Assembly: GCF_000226115.1 (NCBI RefSeq)
Contig: NC_016457.1
Location: 5,952,001 to 6,016,000 of the forward strand
Direction: 5' to 3'
Length of the DNA: 64,000 nucleotides
Origin: Thermothielavioides terrestris NRRL 8126
Taxonomy: Eukaryota; Ascomycota; Sordariomycetes; Sordariales; Chaetomiaceae
Part shown: one piece after another, positions 25,150-35,399 of the stretch
Layout of the letters: every line of letters begins with the position of its first letter
How positions within the stretch are numbered: the first letter of the stretch is position 1
Program-made: the position numbers and the translations under genes
Notes under the pieces: generated by a model
Seen by the model: the letters and a program-made list of their open reading frames with translations, nothing else
Told to the model about the DNA's origin: nothing
The model's database searches: none

Positions 25150-28100
25150 TGTCATTAATATACCTACGTAGCTCCTAGGTATTCTCTTTTAGTAGGTAGT
25201 TCTTCTACTTGATAAGGAAATATCTATTGAAAGGTGGCCCTATATAATTAAGAATAGCTTCGACCTTCTAATGCTACTTCTATATAACGATCTATATACG
25301 ATCGTAGTATATAAGCGCTTCCTACAGGTTGCCGTTGAACGGCTTAAGTATCGCAATAGAGAAAATAGAGTAGAACTTAAACGTAGGTAGAAGATCTAAG
25401 CGATATACTATCTTCTTGCTACCTATATTAGCGATGATTTTGAATAGCCTAAGATACTTATCTACGAGTTTACTATTTAGGCGCTACTAGCGAATGTGCC
25501 TTGAATCAATCTAAACCTACTAGCTAACTCTGAAGGTTATAGGCGTATATTTATAGTTATACCACTTTGTATAACCTTCGTTAGCTTACACTAGGGCTTT
25601 GTAGATTCTTTCCCGATCTTTAGCGAGCTTCTTAGTACGCTTCTCTATAGTAGGAACGTTGCTCGAGCTATTTATAAGCGGGTCTACTAGATTACGTAGG
25701 TAGTAGCTATAAAGGAGGTATACTAGGGTCGCCTTTATAATTGAATATACTAAGGTGTTGTAAATGTGTTTAGCTAGAGCTAACTTCTACGCCTAGTTAT
25801 ACTGCTCCTATACATAGTAAGTACGTAGGTAATGCTCCAACGCCTAATTCTACCTCTCTATCTAGCTGTCAGTCTAAGGATAGTACGTAGTACTTAGCTT
25901 TTATATAATATCTAAGAGGTTGTAGAGTATATGCTAAAACCCACTTGTAAACAAGCTCCTATAGTTGGAAACAATGGTCTACAGTAGGCCGAAGGGTCGG
26001 TAGACGTAATCGAAGAAGAGGTAGGCAAAGGCGCTAGCCTAGAGCTACTTATACGTTGTAATATAGAGGGCGTACTTGGTAAACTTGTCGACGATAACGA
26101 GGATAGCGTTGTAAGGTTTATATATATAGAGGTCAATAGAGGTAGGCAAGCCAGTGACAAAGTCGACTATAATATCCTACTATAGGCGCTTAGGAACCGG
26201 CAACGCTACGAGCTCGCTATAAGGGCAGTAGGTTCTCGCTTTTGTATAGCCGTATATAACGTATTCTACTATATATTGATCGATCTCCCTATATATGTCC
26301 AGCTAGTAGTAGTAGCGTATTAGGCGCTTACAAGTCTTTCTAATACCGCTATAGCTATCTATTATAGCGTTGTAGTAGCGCGCTAAAAGCGTATATCGTA
26401 GGGCCGTAGATATATAGATCTTGCCGCTATAATGTAGGATACTATCGTCTCTAAGCTTCCACTGCCTATATATACGAGCTGTCTTCTAAACGCCCTCAGT
26501 CACTTAGGGATCGACTTCCTATACCTAGATTAGTTGCTACTTAAAAGGCTAGCCTTCGTCCTTCACCGGCTTCCTAGTAGCGGCAACGACGTATAGACGG
26601 TAATTAGGCGTATATACGCCGTTAGCTAGACTACTATAGGCCGTCTAATCTAAGGGGGGTCGCCGCCTAGGCTCTAGGTGGCTAGGTTCCCTTATATATG
26701 TTTCTTAGGCCTCTAGGGAGCTACGCTCTAGCGGTGGTTTATTAGGTCTATCTAGGCTATAGGTGGCACTTCCGTCTATACCGTGGTTGACTAGTGGAAA
26801 AGCGTTATCTAAGCGAGGCCTCTATACCGCTGCCTCTCCCTCGTCCCTAGCTATAGGCTCATAGTGACGTTTACCGCTACCTATACGCTACGAGACCTCC
26901 TAATAGCCCTCCTCGAGGCGTATATTAGGCGTAACACTCTTATTAAACTCTTGCTCATATAGCTTATACGTATCCTCCAACTCTCTAAGGCCTACATTGG
27001 ATCTTAGCTATATAGCTAGAGTGACAACCCTAACTGTAGAGCGGTGCCCTAGTATATAGTCCTTTCCTATAGCAATACACTTCTCTAGGAGCTATAGCAG
27101 TAGGTTCTTAGCGCCCTCGTCGCTAGGGCCTTCTACTAGGTTTAGTCTTCGAGAGAGTCTATTAGCAGGGTTCTATAGGCTAAGGCGATACTTAATGACG
27201 AAGTTAAATTCTATAAGCTTATCACTCTAGCATAGCTACTATATAGAGGGCTACTTCTTCGTCTTTATATACTCGAGGTTTAGGTGGTTAGTAAAGGCAA
27301 TGACGGTGGTCTATAAGTATAGGAGGTAATGCCGCTAGGTACAAAAGGCGTCGACGAATATAAGCAGCTCCCTATTATCAGTACTATAGTATATTTCTTC
27401 GGGGCTAAGTTTATAGGAGCGGAACACAATAAGGTACTATTGGCCCTTAAACAGTTGGGAGAGGACTACGCTAATAGCGAACTTCGAAGTATCTACCTCA
27501 ACGTAGATTAGAAAGCTAGGATCGAAATAGCGTAGAACAGACGCTTCTTAGAATCTACGCTATAGCTCGTAGAATATATCGATCGTATCCTATATCATCT
27601 CGAAGGTGCGATTACCTCGGAGTAGGTTGGTCAAGGGGACGTAGATCTTCGAGTAGTTGCGAATGAACCTACGGTAGAAGCTAGTAAACCTAAAGAATAC
27701 CTAGATGTCGTAAACGCTACGAGGTAGCGGCTACTATATAATAGCTTTAATGTATAATAGTTCTATCTTAATGCCCTCTAGGGTAACAATGAACCTAAGG
27801 AATTCGACTTCACGTATATAGAACTAGCACTTAGAGAGGTTAACGTAGAGGTCGGCTTTTCGTAACTATTCTAAAACTTTGTGTATATACTATTCGTACT
27901 TAGCTTCGTTGTTGCTAAAGATCAATATATTATCCAAATATACAATATAGGTGACATTAACAAGGCTAAAGAGGGTATAGTTGATGTAAGTCTAGAAAGT
28001 TGTAGGTACGTTAGCTAGGCCTATTAGCATTACAATAAACTCGAAGTAGCTATAACGTATACGAAAGGCGGTCTTCCACTCGTCGCCCTTACGTAGCCGG

Positions 28101-28500
28101 ATCTAATAGTATATATTCTTCAAATTGAGCTTAGTATAGATCTTCGTAGAAGATAAGCGATCGAAGATCTCGCTAATCAGAGGAATAGGAACACAGTTCT
28201 TATAGGTAATATAATTGAGTATACAATAGTCGACAACGAAGTATAATTCGCCTCCCTTCTTTAGAACAAACAGAATAGGCACGCCTATAGGACTAGTGGA
28301 AGGTCGGATCCACTGCTTCTCTAGAGCCTCTATAAGCCACTTATATAGGGTTTCTAATTCCTTCTCGCTAAGAGGGTAGATCGGCCCCTATAGCATAGTC
28401 GTACCGTCTTTAAGATCGATATAGTGCTCAAACATAGTATAGCGAGGCAAGGGAGGTCGATCTATAATAGAGAAGAGGTCTCAGTAGGCCTTATACACTT
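25150..28500 (-). pseudogene. Element B pol remnant (RT, integrase, chromodomain)
   Basis: On the minus strand the reverse transcriptase runs from about 28370 ([19 protein letters not shown]) to the catalytic box VYLDNILIFS at about 27915-27945. The RNase H region lies near 27300-27500. The integrase core begins DFVTGLPTSIDLY near 26150 and continues ILVIVDKFTKYA. The integrase tail KLVDKYLRLFKIIA is at about 25440, and the chromodomain VEAILNYIGP...RYFLIK lies near 25190-25260. Stops are almost only TAG. The catalytic YLDD is altered to YLDN. Non-functional. Confidence 0.85.
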
Positions 28501-29349
28501 CTAGGAGCTTGGGAGTAGCAGGTTACAAGCCAATGGTAGGCGAGTCTTCTTTAACTAGGTCGTCTAGGTTGACTAGGTTAGGCGGTTCGACTAGGTCGGT
28601 GACTAGTATAAACGTAGCAATAAGGAAAGTATTATCGCTCTAATCCTACTTAGGCTCAATTTATAAACCAAGGTGGCGCTTTGAGTTTAGGTAAGTCCAA
28701 GTCTTTTCGTAGTAGTTGAAGAATAGCTTAGCCATCTCTATCTAAGTCTAGCCTAAGAGGATTGTAAATAGCTCGATATCTACGACTACGAAGTATAGTA
28801 GGTAGGTCTAGGAGTATCTAAGGTAGTCGGTAATACGAATATATAGGGGGTATACGCTATATATCAGAATAGGCACATTGCCAACAGTAGTAAATCCAAA
28901 GCATTGAATAAACTTGGTCAACTACAAGTATTTAGCTAGAAAGCTACGACTAATTATATTGTAATCCAACCTAGTATCTAGCATTGCTATCGTAGGCTTC
29001 TAATTCTTATCTAAGTATATAAGGACAGTACTCTCGATCTAAAATGACCTAGGCCCCCCGAGTTCCTAGGCGGCGTTAGCGCTACAGTCGTATCTAAGTA
29101 GAGCAAGGTTCAGGTTATTCTAGGTGTTTAGGTTCAGAGGCTCCGAGCAACAAATAGCAGTATAACCTATACGTCTACAACGATAGTAGATAGCCTTAGG
29201 GTAGAATATAGAGATATAGCCAACTTCGTTGTAGGTATAGTAAACTAGGCGCGACTTAGACGTAGTAACAGGTACTATAGCAGTATCTAGGGTAGGTTAC
29301 TAGGGTATAGGCTATATAGGAGGAAGCTAGGTAGGCGTAGCTATAGGCG

Positions 29350-30770
29350 GAATAGGCTAAATAGGCGGGGTAGAAGGCAGAGTAGGCTAGGTAGGAGGGC
29401 GGTTCTTAGGGCAGTTAATATAGCGATAGCCCTCCCTACTATAGGTGAAGTATCGAATAGGGCGCTAGAAGGGCGTAGGTAGGACGTTAATAGGGCGTAG
29501 TGGCTATAGAGCTATAGAGGCGTTGTTTAACGAGCGAGGGCGATAGCGAGAGATGCTAGCAATACGCTAACTATACTCGATATAGTAGGCAAAGCTTATA
29601 AGCTACTAGAACATAGTAGGTAATTGGGGGGAGTAGTTAAAGATAAAGCTAATCTCTAGACGGAACTTTAGTAAAAGGGTGACTATATAGGTAGGTTTAT
29701 CCTACTTTAAAGGTATATTGGCGATTACGCTAGTGAACTATTCAACGAACTCTAGGACGGTCTCGTCTTTATACTATACGAAGCGCTTAAGCTCCAAGGC
29801 TATACTAAAGGTACGTAAATTGGGATTAGATAGTTCGTTTTAAAGGAATATAACGAACTCGCCCTAGGTAATAGCTAAGAGACGAAAGTTAGGATTAGCT
29901 TCTTGCTTTTAGATATACTTTACCTAGGTATTCTTAGGTAGGCCTCGGAGGCAGCTTGCTATATACGTAACGTAGTTGCTACTATTGAGCAAGTAGCCTA
30001 TAAGCTAGAAGTTGGTATAGTAGTTGTATAGGAAAGCCTAAAGCAAAGAAGTATCTTTGCCGCTATATATAAGGTAGTTTAAGCTAGCGGTATACTAGAG
30101 GGGAGCTCCTATAGCGCTAGGAAGGATTGGTAAAGGTGTAATAGGAGCGTTGAACTTAGGATTAGCAGTAGGTAGAGGAGCATCGATAACAATAGACGTA
30201 GCTATAGGTGTAGCTATAGGTATAGGTATATACATAGTAGCTATAGGTATAGCCTTAGGTGTAGCAATAGATATAGGAGCAGGTATAGGAGCGGGTATAG
30301 GTATAGGCGTAGCAATAGATATAGCTAGTATAGTGGTATTAGTAGCCTAGGCGGCAAGAGGGTTAGAATTCAAAGAGGTAGCGCCCTTAGCAATATACGT
30401 AAGCTAGGTATTCTAGTGTAGGAGCTATATATACTAAGCTTATAGTTGGAGGATAGCTTGATAGTAGCGTTCGAGAGCAATCTTAGCGTTTAGACGACGC
30501 TCTTCCTTAGTAAGGTCGTACTCTTAGGTAGAGAGTAGAGGGTCGATAGGCGTTGTACAGAAGCCGTTTAGATCAATCTAGGTATACTAGGAGCTCTTGT
30601 CTATAGTAGCGTTAGGCGTAGGCGGTATAGAGAGGGTGTACAAAGAGGTTAGATCGGTAGAAAGTGCTTGAGATTGCGAGGGTATAGGGCTCTGCTCGAG
30701 CGTAGCGTAGGCGTAGGTCTAGGCTATAGCTCGTCTCCGCTAGTTCAACTCCTTGAGGTAGGATAAGAGC
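29350..30770 (-). pseudogene. Element B gag remnant
   Basis: On the minus strand this segment precedes pol. A zinc-knuckle-like stretch, REGYRYINCPKNRPP, with some cysteines replaced, lies near 29400-29450. The part at 30150-30350 is a degenerate simple repeat (GCTATAGGTATAG-like units) that reads as an alternating hydrophobic run on the plus strand and is not a gene. Assignment as gag rests on position and the knuckle. Confidence 0.6.
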
Positions 30771-30778
30771 GTTTAACT

Positions 30779-31372
30779 TGTTAGGAGCAGGGGCTTTTAG
30801 AAGGAAGGGGGTATACGTTGAAGTGACGGAGTATAAGCAAGGTACAAGTAGAGTATATACTATAGGGTAGCTATAGGTAGGGGGGTTACAGGTAGTTGCA
30901 TTGAACGCTAGCCTCTCTCACTGTTTATAGGTTCTATCCTCTTTATCTCTCCTATCCTAGCCCTCGATCTTCCTCTGTATCGGCTAGCCTCTATTCCTAA
31001 GCTTGTAGATCCTTTCCTAGGCTATCCTATAGCGCTTGTATAGCTCCCTAAGTGCGCCCAATCTGCTTTGTTGCCGACCTAATGTCTTAGTTCCTTGTAC
31101 TTACTTAGCTTGATGCCCTACACTTCGCTTAGCTCTGTGCCCCTCCGATCGCTCCTCCGAGTGGCTTGTGTGATCTAGGCTACTGACGTATACCCTGGTG
31201 GCGTACGTAGATGACCTGTGTAGTGCCCTGTAGTTGGCTAGGCTGCGCTAGGTGCTGGATGTAGGGCGAGGTGGTTGGGCCGAGGGTTGTGCTAGGTGCC
31301 GAGGCGCGTTCCGAGGGCTGTGCCGGGTGCCGAGGTGGGTCCCACGGGTTAGGGTGGCTCCGGGGCATGACA
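30779..31372 (-). repeat. Element B 5' LTR
   Basis: 594 bases from TGTTAGGAGCAGGGG to GGGGCATGACA, partner of 21942-22535. This copy keeps the CA end, while its first bases show TGTTA for TGTCA. Confidence 0.92.
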
Positions 31373-32080
31373 ATTATATATATATTAGGTGAAAAGCTCC
31401 TTTCGATGCTAAGCCTATTGCGCAGCTTCTATATTGTCGTTAATAGCAGCCTAGAGGTGGTTAATAGCCTTAGGCAAGCCTTCTAGACGCTAGCAATAGG
31501 TCGTTAGCGTCTTGAGCGCTTGTCTAATATTAGCGATATTGCTTTAGAGCTTATTAACAGTTTTAACAGTGCCTTTAAAAAGAATAGTATATACGCTAAC
31601 GGTCTAGCTAAGCCACTTAACGAAAAGCCGATTAGTACCGACCTTGATATGCTCTAGAAGGTTTAGAATATCTTTAGCCTCCTTAGGATCGCTCTAAGCG
31701 TTTTCGAAAGATAGCTCGTCGCCTAACTATATATCGTTAGGTTCCTCTTAGCTATAGTCGATATCGCGATAAGTCTAATCCTTTAGAACTAGTAGCTCTA
31801 GAGCTAGAGGAATAAATTATTAATATATAACAATATAAATAACTAATACTAAGCATTCTCTATAACAAAGCTCCCTCTAAAGGTTCTATAACGTTATAAC
31901 TACTACAATATTATAACTTATACCTTAGCAGTTACTAACAGTTGGTAACAGCTGTTAGCTTTCGATAACAACTGCTAACGGCTATTAACTTTGACGGTTA
32001 ACAACGGCTGAGATAGAATCTAGATAAGTGGATCTAAGTTATTGGATCCAAGCTGTCGGAACTAATGCATCTAATCCGAA
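31373..32080 (-). pseudogene. Element A gag and leader, part beyond the element B insertion
   Basis: Continues element A after the ATTAT duplication. On the minus strand 31373-31800 reads as an open gag-like segment (KTVNKL, ALKTLTTYC, LPKAINHL) with TAG interruptions, matching the frame type seen to the left of B. From about 31810 to 32080 it becomes noncoding and very A/T-rich. Confidence 0.55.
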
Positions 32081-32081
32081 C

Positions 32082-32471
32082 TGTTGGATCGGAGCCGTTT
32101 AAATCCGAGCATACAGATATTAAACGTTATACTTTGATAACTTAGCTAAATGCGGCTAGTGCAGCTCCGTCAAAACGTTCAGTGCAGCTCTAATTAGTTC
32201 TATACGTTATACTTTAATAACCTAGCTAAATACAGCTAGTACAGCTCCGTTAGAACATTCCAATTAGCCGAACCTTAGCTAAATTAGCTAAGGTACGTAC
32301 TATAGCTCTAGAACTATAAATATCGCAGTGCCTCCTAGCTCTAGAAGATAGAACCTTAAACTAAATAAATTCTTTTGCAAGTTGAACTCGCAGCCTCTGC
32401 TTCTTTGATCTATTTTTACATATGCTACAACCACCACCTACGCTACACCATCTCTGTGACGAAGCACAACA
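32082..32471. repeat. Possible solo LTR in the leader of element A
   Basis: Starts TGTTGGATCGGAGC and ends AAGCACAACA, so the ends are TGTTG...CAACA. It contains a TATAAATAT box near 32325 and a TTGCAAGTTGAACTCGCAGC stretch after it, as in LTRs. No matching direct repeat is visible at the two ends, so the call is tentative. Inside are two copies of CGTTATACTTT(G/A)ATAAC about 77 bases apart. Confidence 0.35.
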
Positions 32472-32960
32472 GCACTAGGGTCCAAAGACCTTATATGCTT
32501 GCGATTAGCTATTGTTATACGAACAAAGTGGGTTGCTACCTAGCCTCGTCAGCCGAGGTAGCGGAGCACTCAAACCAAGCAGGAGCTTTGGAGGAGTGCA
32601 AGATGGATGTATTGCAAGAGTGTGGAATGCGGGCAAGTGCCTGCCTAAATACAGGAGTGTAGTGGCCTGTGCGTAAGGTGGCCTGTGCACTGTTGCGGGG
32701 CCTAGTGGGCCCAGTGGGCCCAGTGGGCCCACACTTGCGCAGTTGGCCACAGGTGGCCACAGGTGACCCACAACTGCGTGTAACAGCTATCCTGCTCCCA
32801 ACCTTCTGAACTATCCTCCGAACTCTCCTACCGAGCCATTTACCCTGCACCCGCAGGGCACTCTGCCAAACCTCTACCTCCTAATCGACCTACTCTACAC
32901 TTCTAGTGCATACCTCCAAACCTGCCCTCCTATGCTAGCCCTCTCCTCTAGCACAATAAC
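32370..32960. other. GC-normal, little-mutated segment within element A
   Basis: In contrast to its surroundings this stretch keeps many CA and TG dinucleotides and few TAG/CTA. It includes the tandem GTGGGCCCA repeated three times near 32706-32731 and TGGCCACAGG repeated twice after it. No protein domain is recognised. Confidence 0.6.
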
Positions 32961-33568
32961 AATCTATCTCTCTAACATAAATCCCTTATATAGAGAGCGT
33001 ATTGTCTCCTTGATCTTTATAGATATAGTAGTATCGCGTTTAGAGAGTTGCTTAGCTAGCAAGAAGGTGTGAGAACGAGTGTTGTAGCTATGATTGGCTA
33101 TCTTAACTATTGCTTTAGTTTAAACTGAGTAAGCTAGGTCGAATAGGCGTATTATTAATAGGATAGTTGACGAAGGCCTAATAAAAGGTTCGTCTTCGGG
33201 CTAGAGAAAAGGCGTTTAAATCGCTATTGGCCGTCGCTGCTATGTAAGAAGAACTAGGTAGTTGATCGGCTACTGCTATTAGCGATACTGTCGACGATTG
33301 CCGCTATATAGACTAATCGATCGATAGCTAAAGATCGTAATCGCTATCAGTAGAACTGCTATACAATTGAGACTCTTCGACTAAACCGTCGTTCGAAAGT
33401 AGGATTAGGTGCCTTCAACGCTGTCGACCTCGTCAAGTCGCTATGCGAAGAAAGCGGGGGTTCAACTAGCTACTGTTGTTGGCAAAGCCGCTATGTAGGC
33501 TAGTCGATTAATGACGAAAAAAGGAAGAAAATGATTAGGTTAATGATCTTGTAGTCGTAGCTACCATT

Positions 33569-33817
33569 TGATGCGGAGAAGTGCCGTAGATGTATAAAAT
33601 AATAAGATATAGATTGATAATAGTAGTAGATCGAAGATCTAGGTAGCGGTGCGCTAAGAAATACATGCCTATAGAGCAGAACACGTTACGTACCCCGCTT
33701 GCCTAATCGGGCCTAGCGTTGCAAAGTCTGCAATATAGGGCGCGAGGTACCCTTATCTAATCTATATACATAGATATATAGGTCACATAACCTCCCTATT
33801 CCTCCTGCCCTATATCA
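33569..33817 (-). repeat. Element A 5' LTR
   Basis: 249 bases from TGATGCGGAGAAG to CCCTATATCA, partner of 14959-15207. It is followed by CTAGG, the second copy of the target duplication. Confidence 0.9.
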
Positions 33818-34812
33818 CTAGGTACCAATCGTGCCCTAGGAAGTGCAAGATCTAATCTACGACTTCGTTAATATATCAAGGGCTTTGAAGCGCTTCCTTC
33901 TATAGGAGTAGATATAAAAGATGCTCCTAGTTCTCTCGGCCTATAGTGCTCACGCTATTCGCTATACGATAGAAGGCTGAGGCGCTATTTAGACCCTTTA
34001 ACTAATGCGATAGCCACTTATACCGAAGACTTGGCAACTGCGCCTTATATTTGCCTAACAGTGGGCTCATCTTCGCCCTATTGATTAGGAGCAATGGATC
34101 TAGTTAACGAAACCTAGGTCAATAGCCTAGGCTCTAGCTATAAGTTTGTTACTATTTTCCCTAGCGAAGATCCTTAAGACTTTGCTATAATATAGTAGTG
34201 GGCTAACGGCTAGATGTTCTAAGGTTGTTTTATAGGAAGGAGGAAAGGTATACATTTAGTGTAGGACAAGTCCTAGGGCAAGATTAACTTAGCTACTTAC
34301 TAGGAGTATATTCTTCCTTTATTCTACTAATTTTAAGAGCAAAACCCGACCTTTAAGCTCTAATAGGATAACGCTCTAGCTCACTATTCGAGGTCGACCA
34401 AGGTATATATAGTAAAATACTTCCTTAGTACGTATATTGTCACCTAGCCTCCCTATTCTCTAGACCTTAATCCTATTGAATATATATAGATTTAGATAAA
34501 GTAATAGATCGAACGCAACTATCCTACCTAGCCAACTAAGGAGGCCTTAAAGGAAGCTATTTTATAGATATAGGCCACAGTGCCCTCTAACTATTTGTTG
34601 TAGTTGGTTCATTCTATACCTAGGCGGCTAGCTCAGGTAATTAAAAATCAAAGGAGGTATATAGGGTACTAAGATTAACCTATTTTTCTTCTGTTTTTCT
34701 ATAGAGGATTAAGTACCTATACTATCTTTATAATCTATCGTTGATTAGCTTTTATATCCTTGTTATAATCCACTATATATACTAAACTAACGAACAAACA
34801 AAGGGAGCATTG
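33818..34812 (+). mobile_element. Tc1-like DNA transposon, right arm with transposase remnant
   Basis: Continues the Tc1-like element after element A. The plus-strand frame holds a Tc1-type DDE transposase end: PPYSLDLNPIEYI (about 34450-34485, with the last catalytic Glu), PTKEALKEAIL, and TVPSNYLL...LVHSIPRRLAQVIKN (34576-34650). Several Gln and Trp codons are TAG. The arm ends GGGAGCATTG, followed by TA at 34813-34814, and the terminal 20-odd bases pair with the left end. It is far more mutated than the first part of the left arm. Confidence 0.85.
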
Positions 34813-35211
34813 TAGAGGTCCCACCAAGACTAATTTCGGAGGTTGCCACTTATAAGTATTTACAATTGCTATAGAGTGAGCAGGGCTATAACGACTTAGA
34901 GCAACATCAACAATGTACAATTGCGAAGACTCGTAGCAACAACTTTACTAAACCTCGACCAAATCGAAAAAAAAGAAAACGAAGTTAACCTACACCCTAA
35001 CCTTAACCCTTACCCTAACCTTAACCCGAATCCTAACTAGCGGGGGGCTAGCGCCGCCCCCTGCACCCCCAGCGAACTAACCCGTAGCTAACCCATAGCG
35101 ATAGTGCAAACCCCTTGGCGGTCTTAGCGGGGTACTGACGCTATAAAAACATTGCCGACAATTGGCCGAAATTAGTCTTGGCGGGACCTCTATAACCTCC
35201 AGCACTGAAAC
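34813..35211. mobile_element. Inverted-repeat element copy 2, main part and right target duplication
   Basis: From GAGGTCCCACC at 34815 to 35203 this matches copy 1 (6757-7168) in reverse orientation over its whole length, including the telomere-like array (complement strand, 34987-35036) and the GGGGGGCTAGCGCCGCCCC palindrome. Its right terminus is followed by ACTGAAAC at 35204-35211. Compared with copy 1 most changes are transitions, many TG-to-TA or CA-to-TA. With the 13 bases left at 13902-13914 the full element is 402 bases. Confidence 0.88.
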
Positions 35212-35399
35212 CCCACAGAGAGAGGGGAGGGGCCTGGTGAGTGTCCTATCGGAGCATGGCCCCTCATTGGTCAATGTTCAACTTTCCGCGGCAGGCAGTT
35301 AGTGAGAGCGAACCATAATTTTTTTGCAGCCGGACATTGGATTTCCGATCGCTGCTCGAAGAGAGGAAGCCGCGATTCTTCCCAACCAAGGCGCTGTCG

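Larger units (their letters stand above)
21942..31372 (-). mobile_element. Chromodomain gypsy LTR retrotransposon B
   Basis: 9431 bases bounded by 594 bp LTRs and flanked by ATTAT at 21937-21941 and 31373-31377. It lies within the gag region of element A. Coding order on the minus strand is gag with a zinc-knuckle-like segment, reverse transcriptase, integrase, chromodomain. A purine-rich tract (GAAGGAGGAGGG on the minus strand, 22539-22550) directly abuts the left LTR, which fits a polypurine tract and confirms minus orientation. About 2.5 kb between the chromodomain and the 3' LTR is not typical gypsy sequence. Confidence 0.92.
14959..33817 (-). mobile_element. Chromodomain gypsy LTR retrotransposon A (split by element B)
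   Basis: Bounded by 249 bp LTRs and flanked by CTAGG on both sides (14954-14958 and 33818-33822). With the nested element B (21942-31372) and one ATTAT removed, A is about 9.4 kb. Coding order on the minus strand is gag-like, aspartic protease, reverse transcriptase, RNase H region, integrase, chromodomain, so the right LTR is 5'. A TGG that could open a primer-binding site lies two bases inside the 5' LTR. Every frame is broken, mostly by TAG codons. It is inserted within the Tc1-like transposase gene. Confidence 0.9.

Noticed and set aside
30150..30350. Plus-strand frame rich in Gly, Ile, Val and Ala inside element B
   Set aside because: It is the translation of a degenerate TATAGGTATAG simple repeat lying antisense within gag; not a membrane protein gene.
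13902..35203. The AT-rich island as a centromere
   Set aside because: At 21 kb it is too short for a regional fungal centromere, and all of it resolves into four nested transposons with target duplications.
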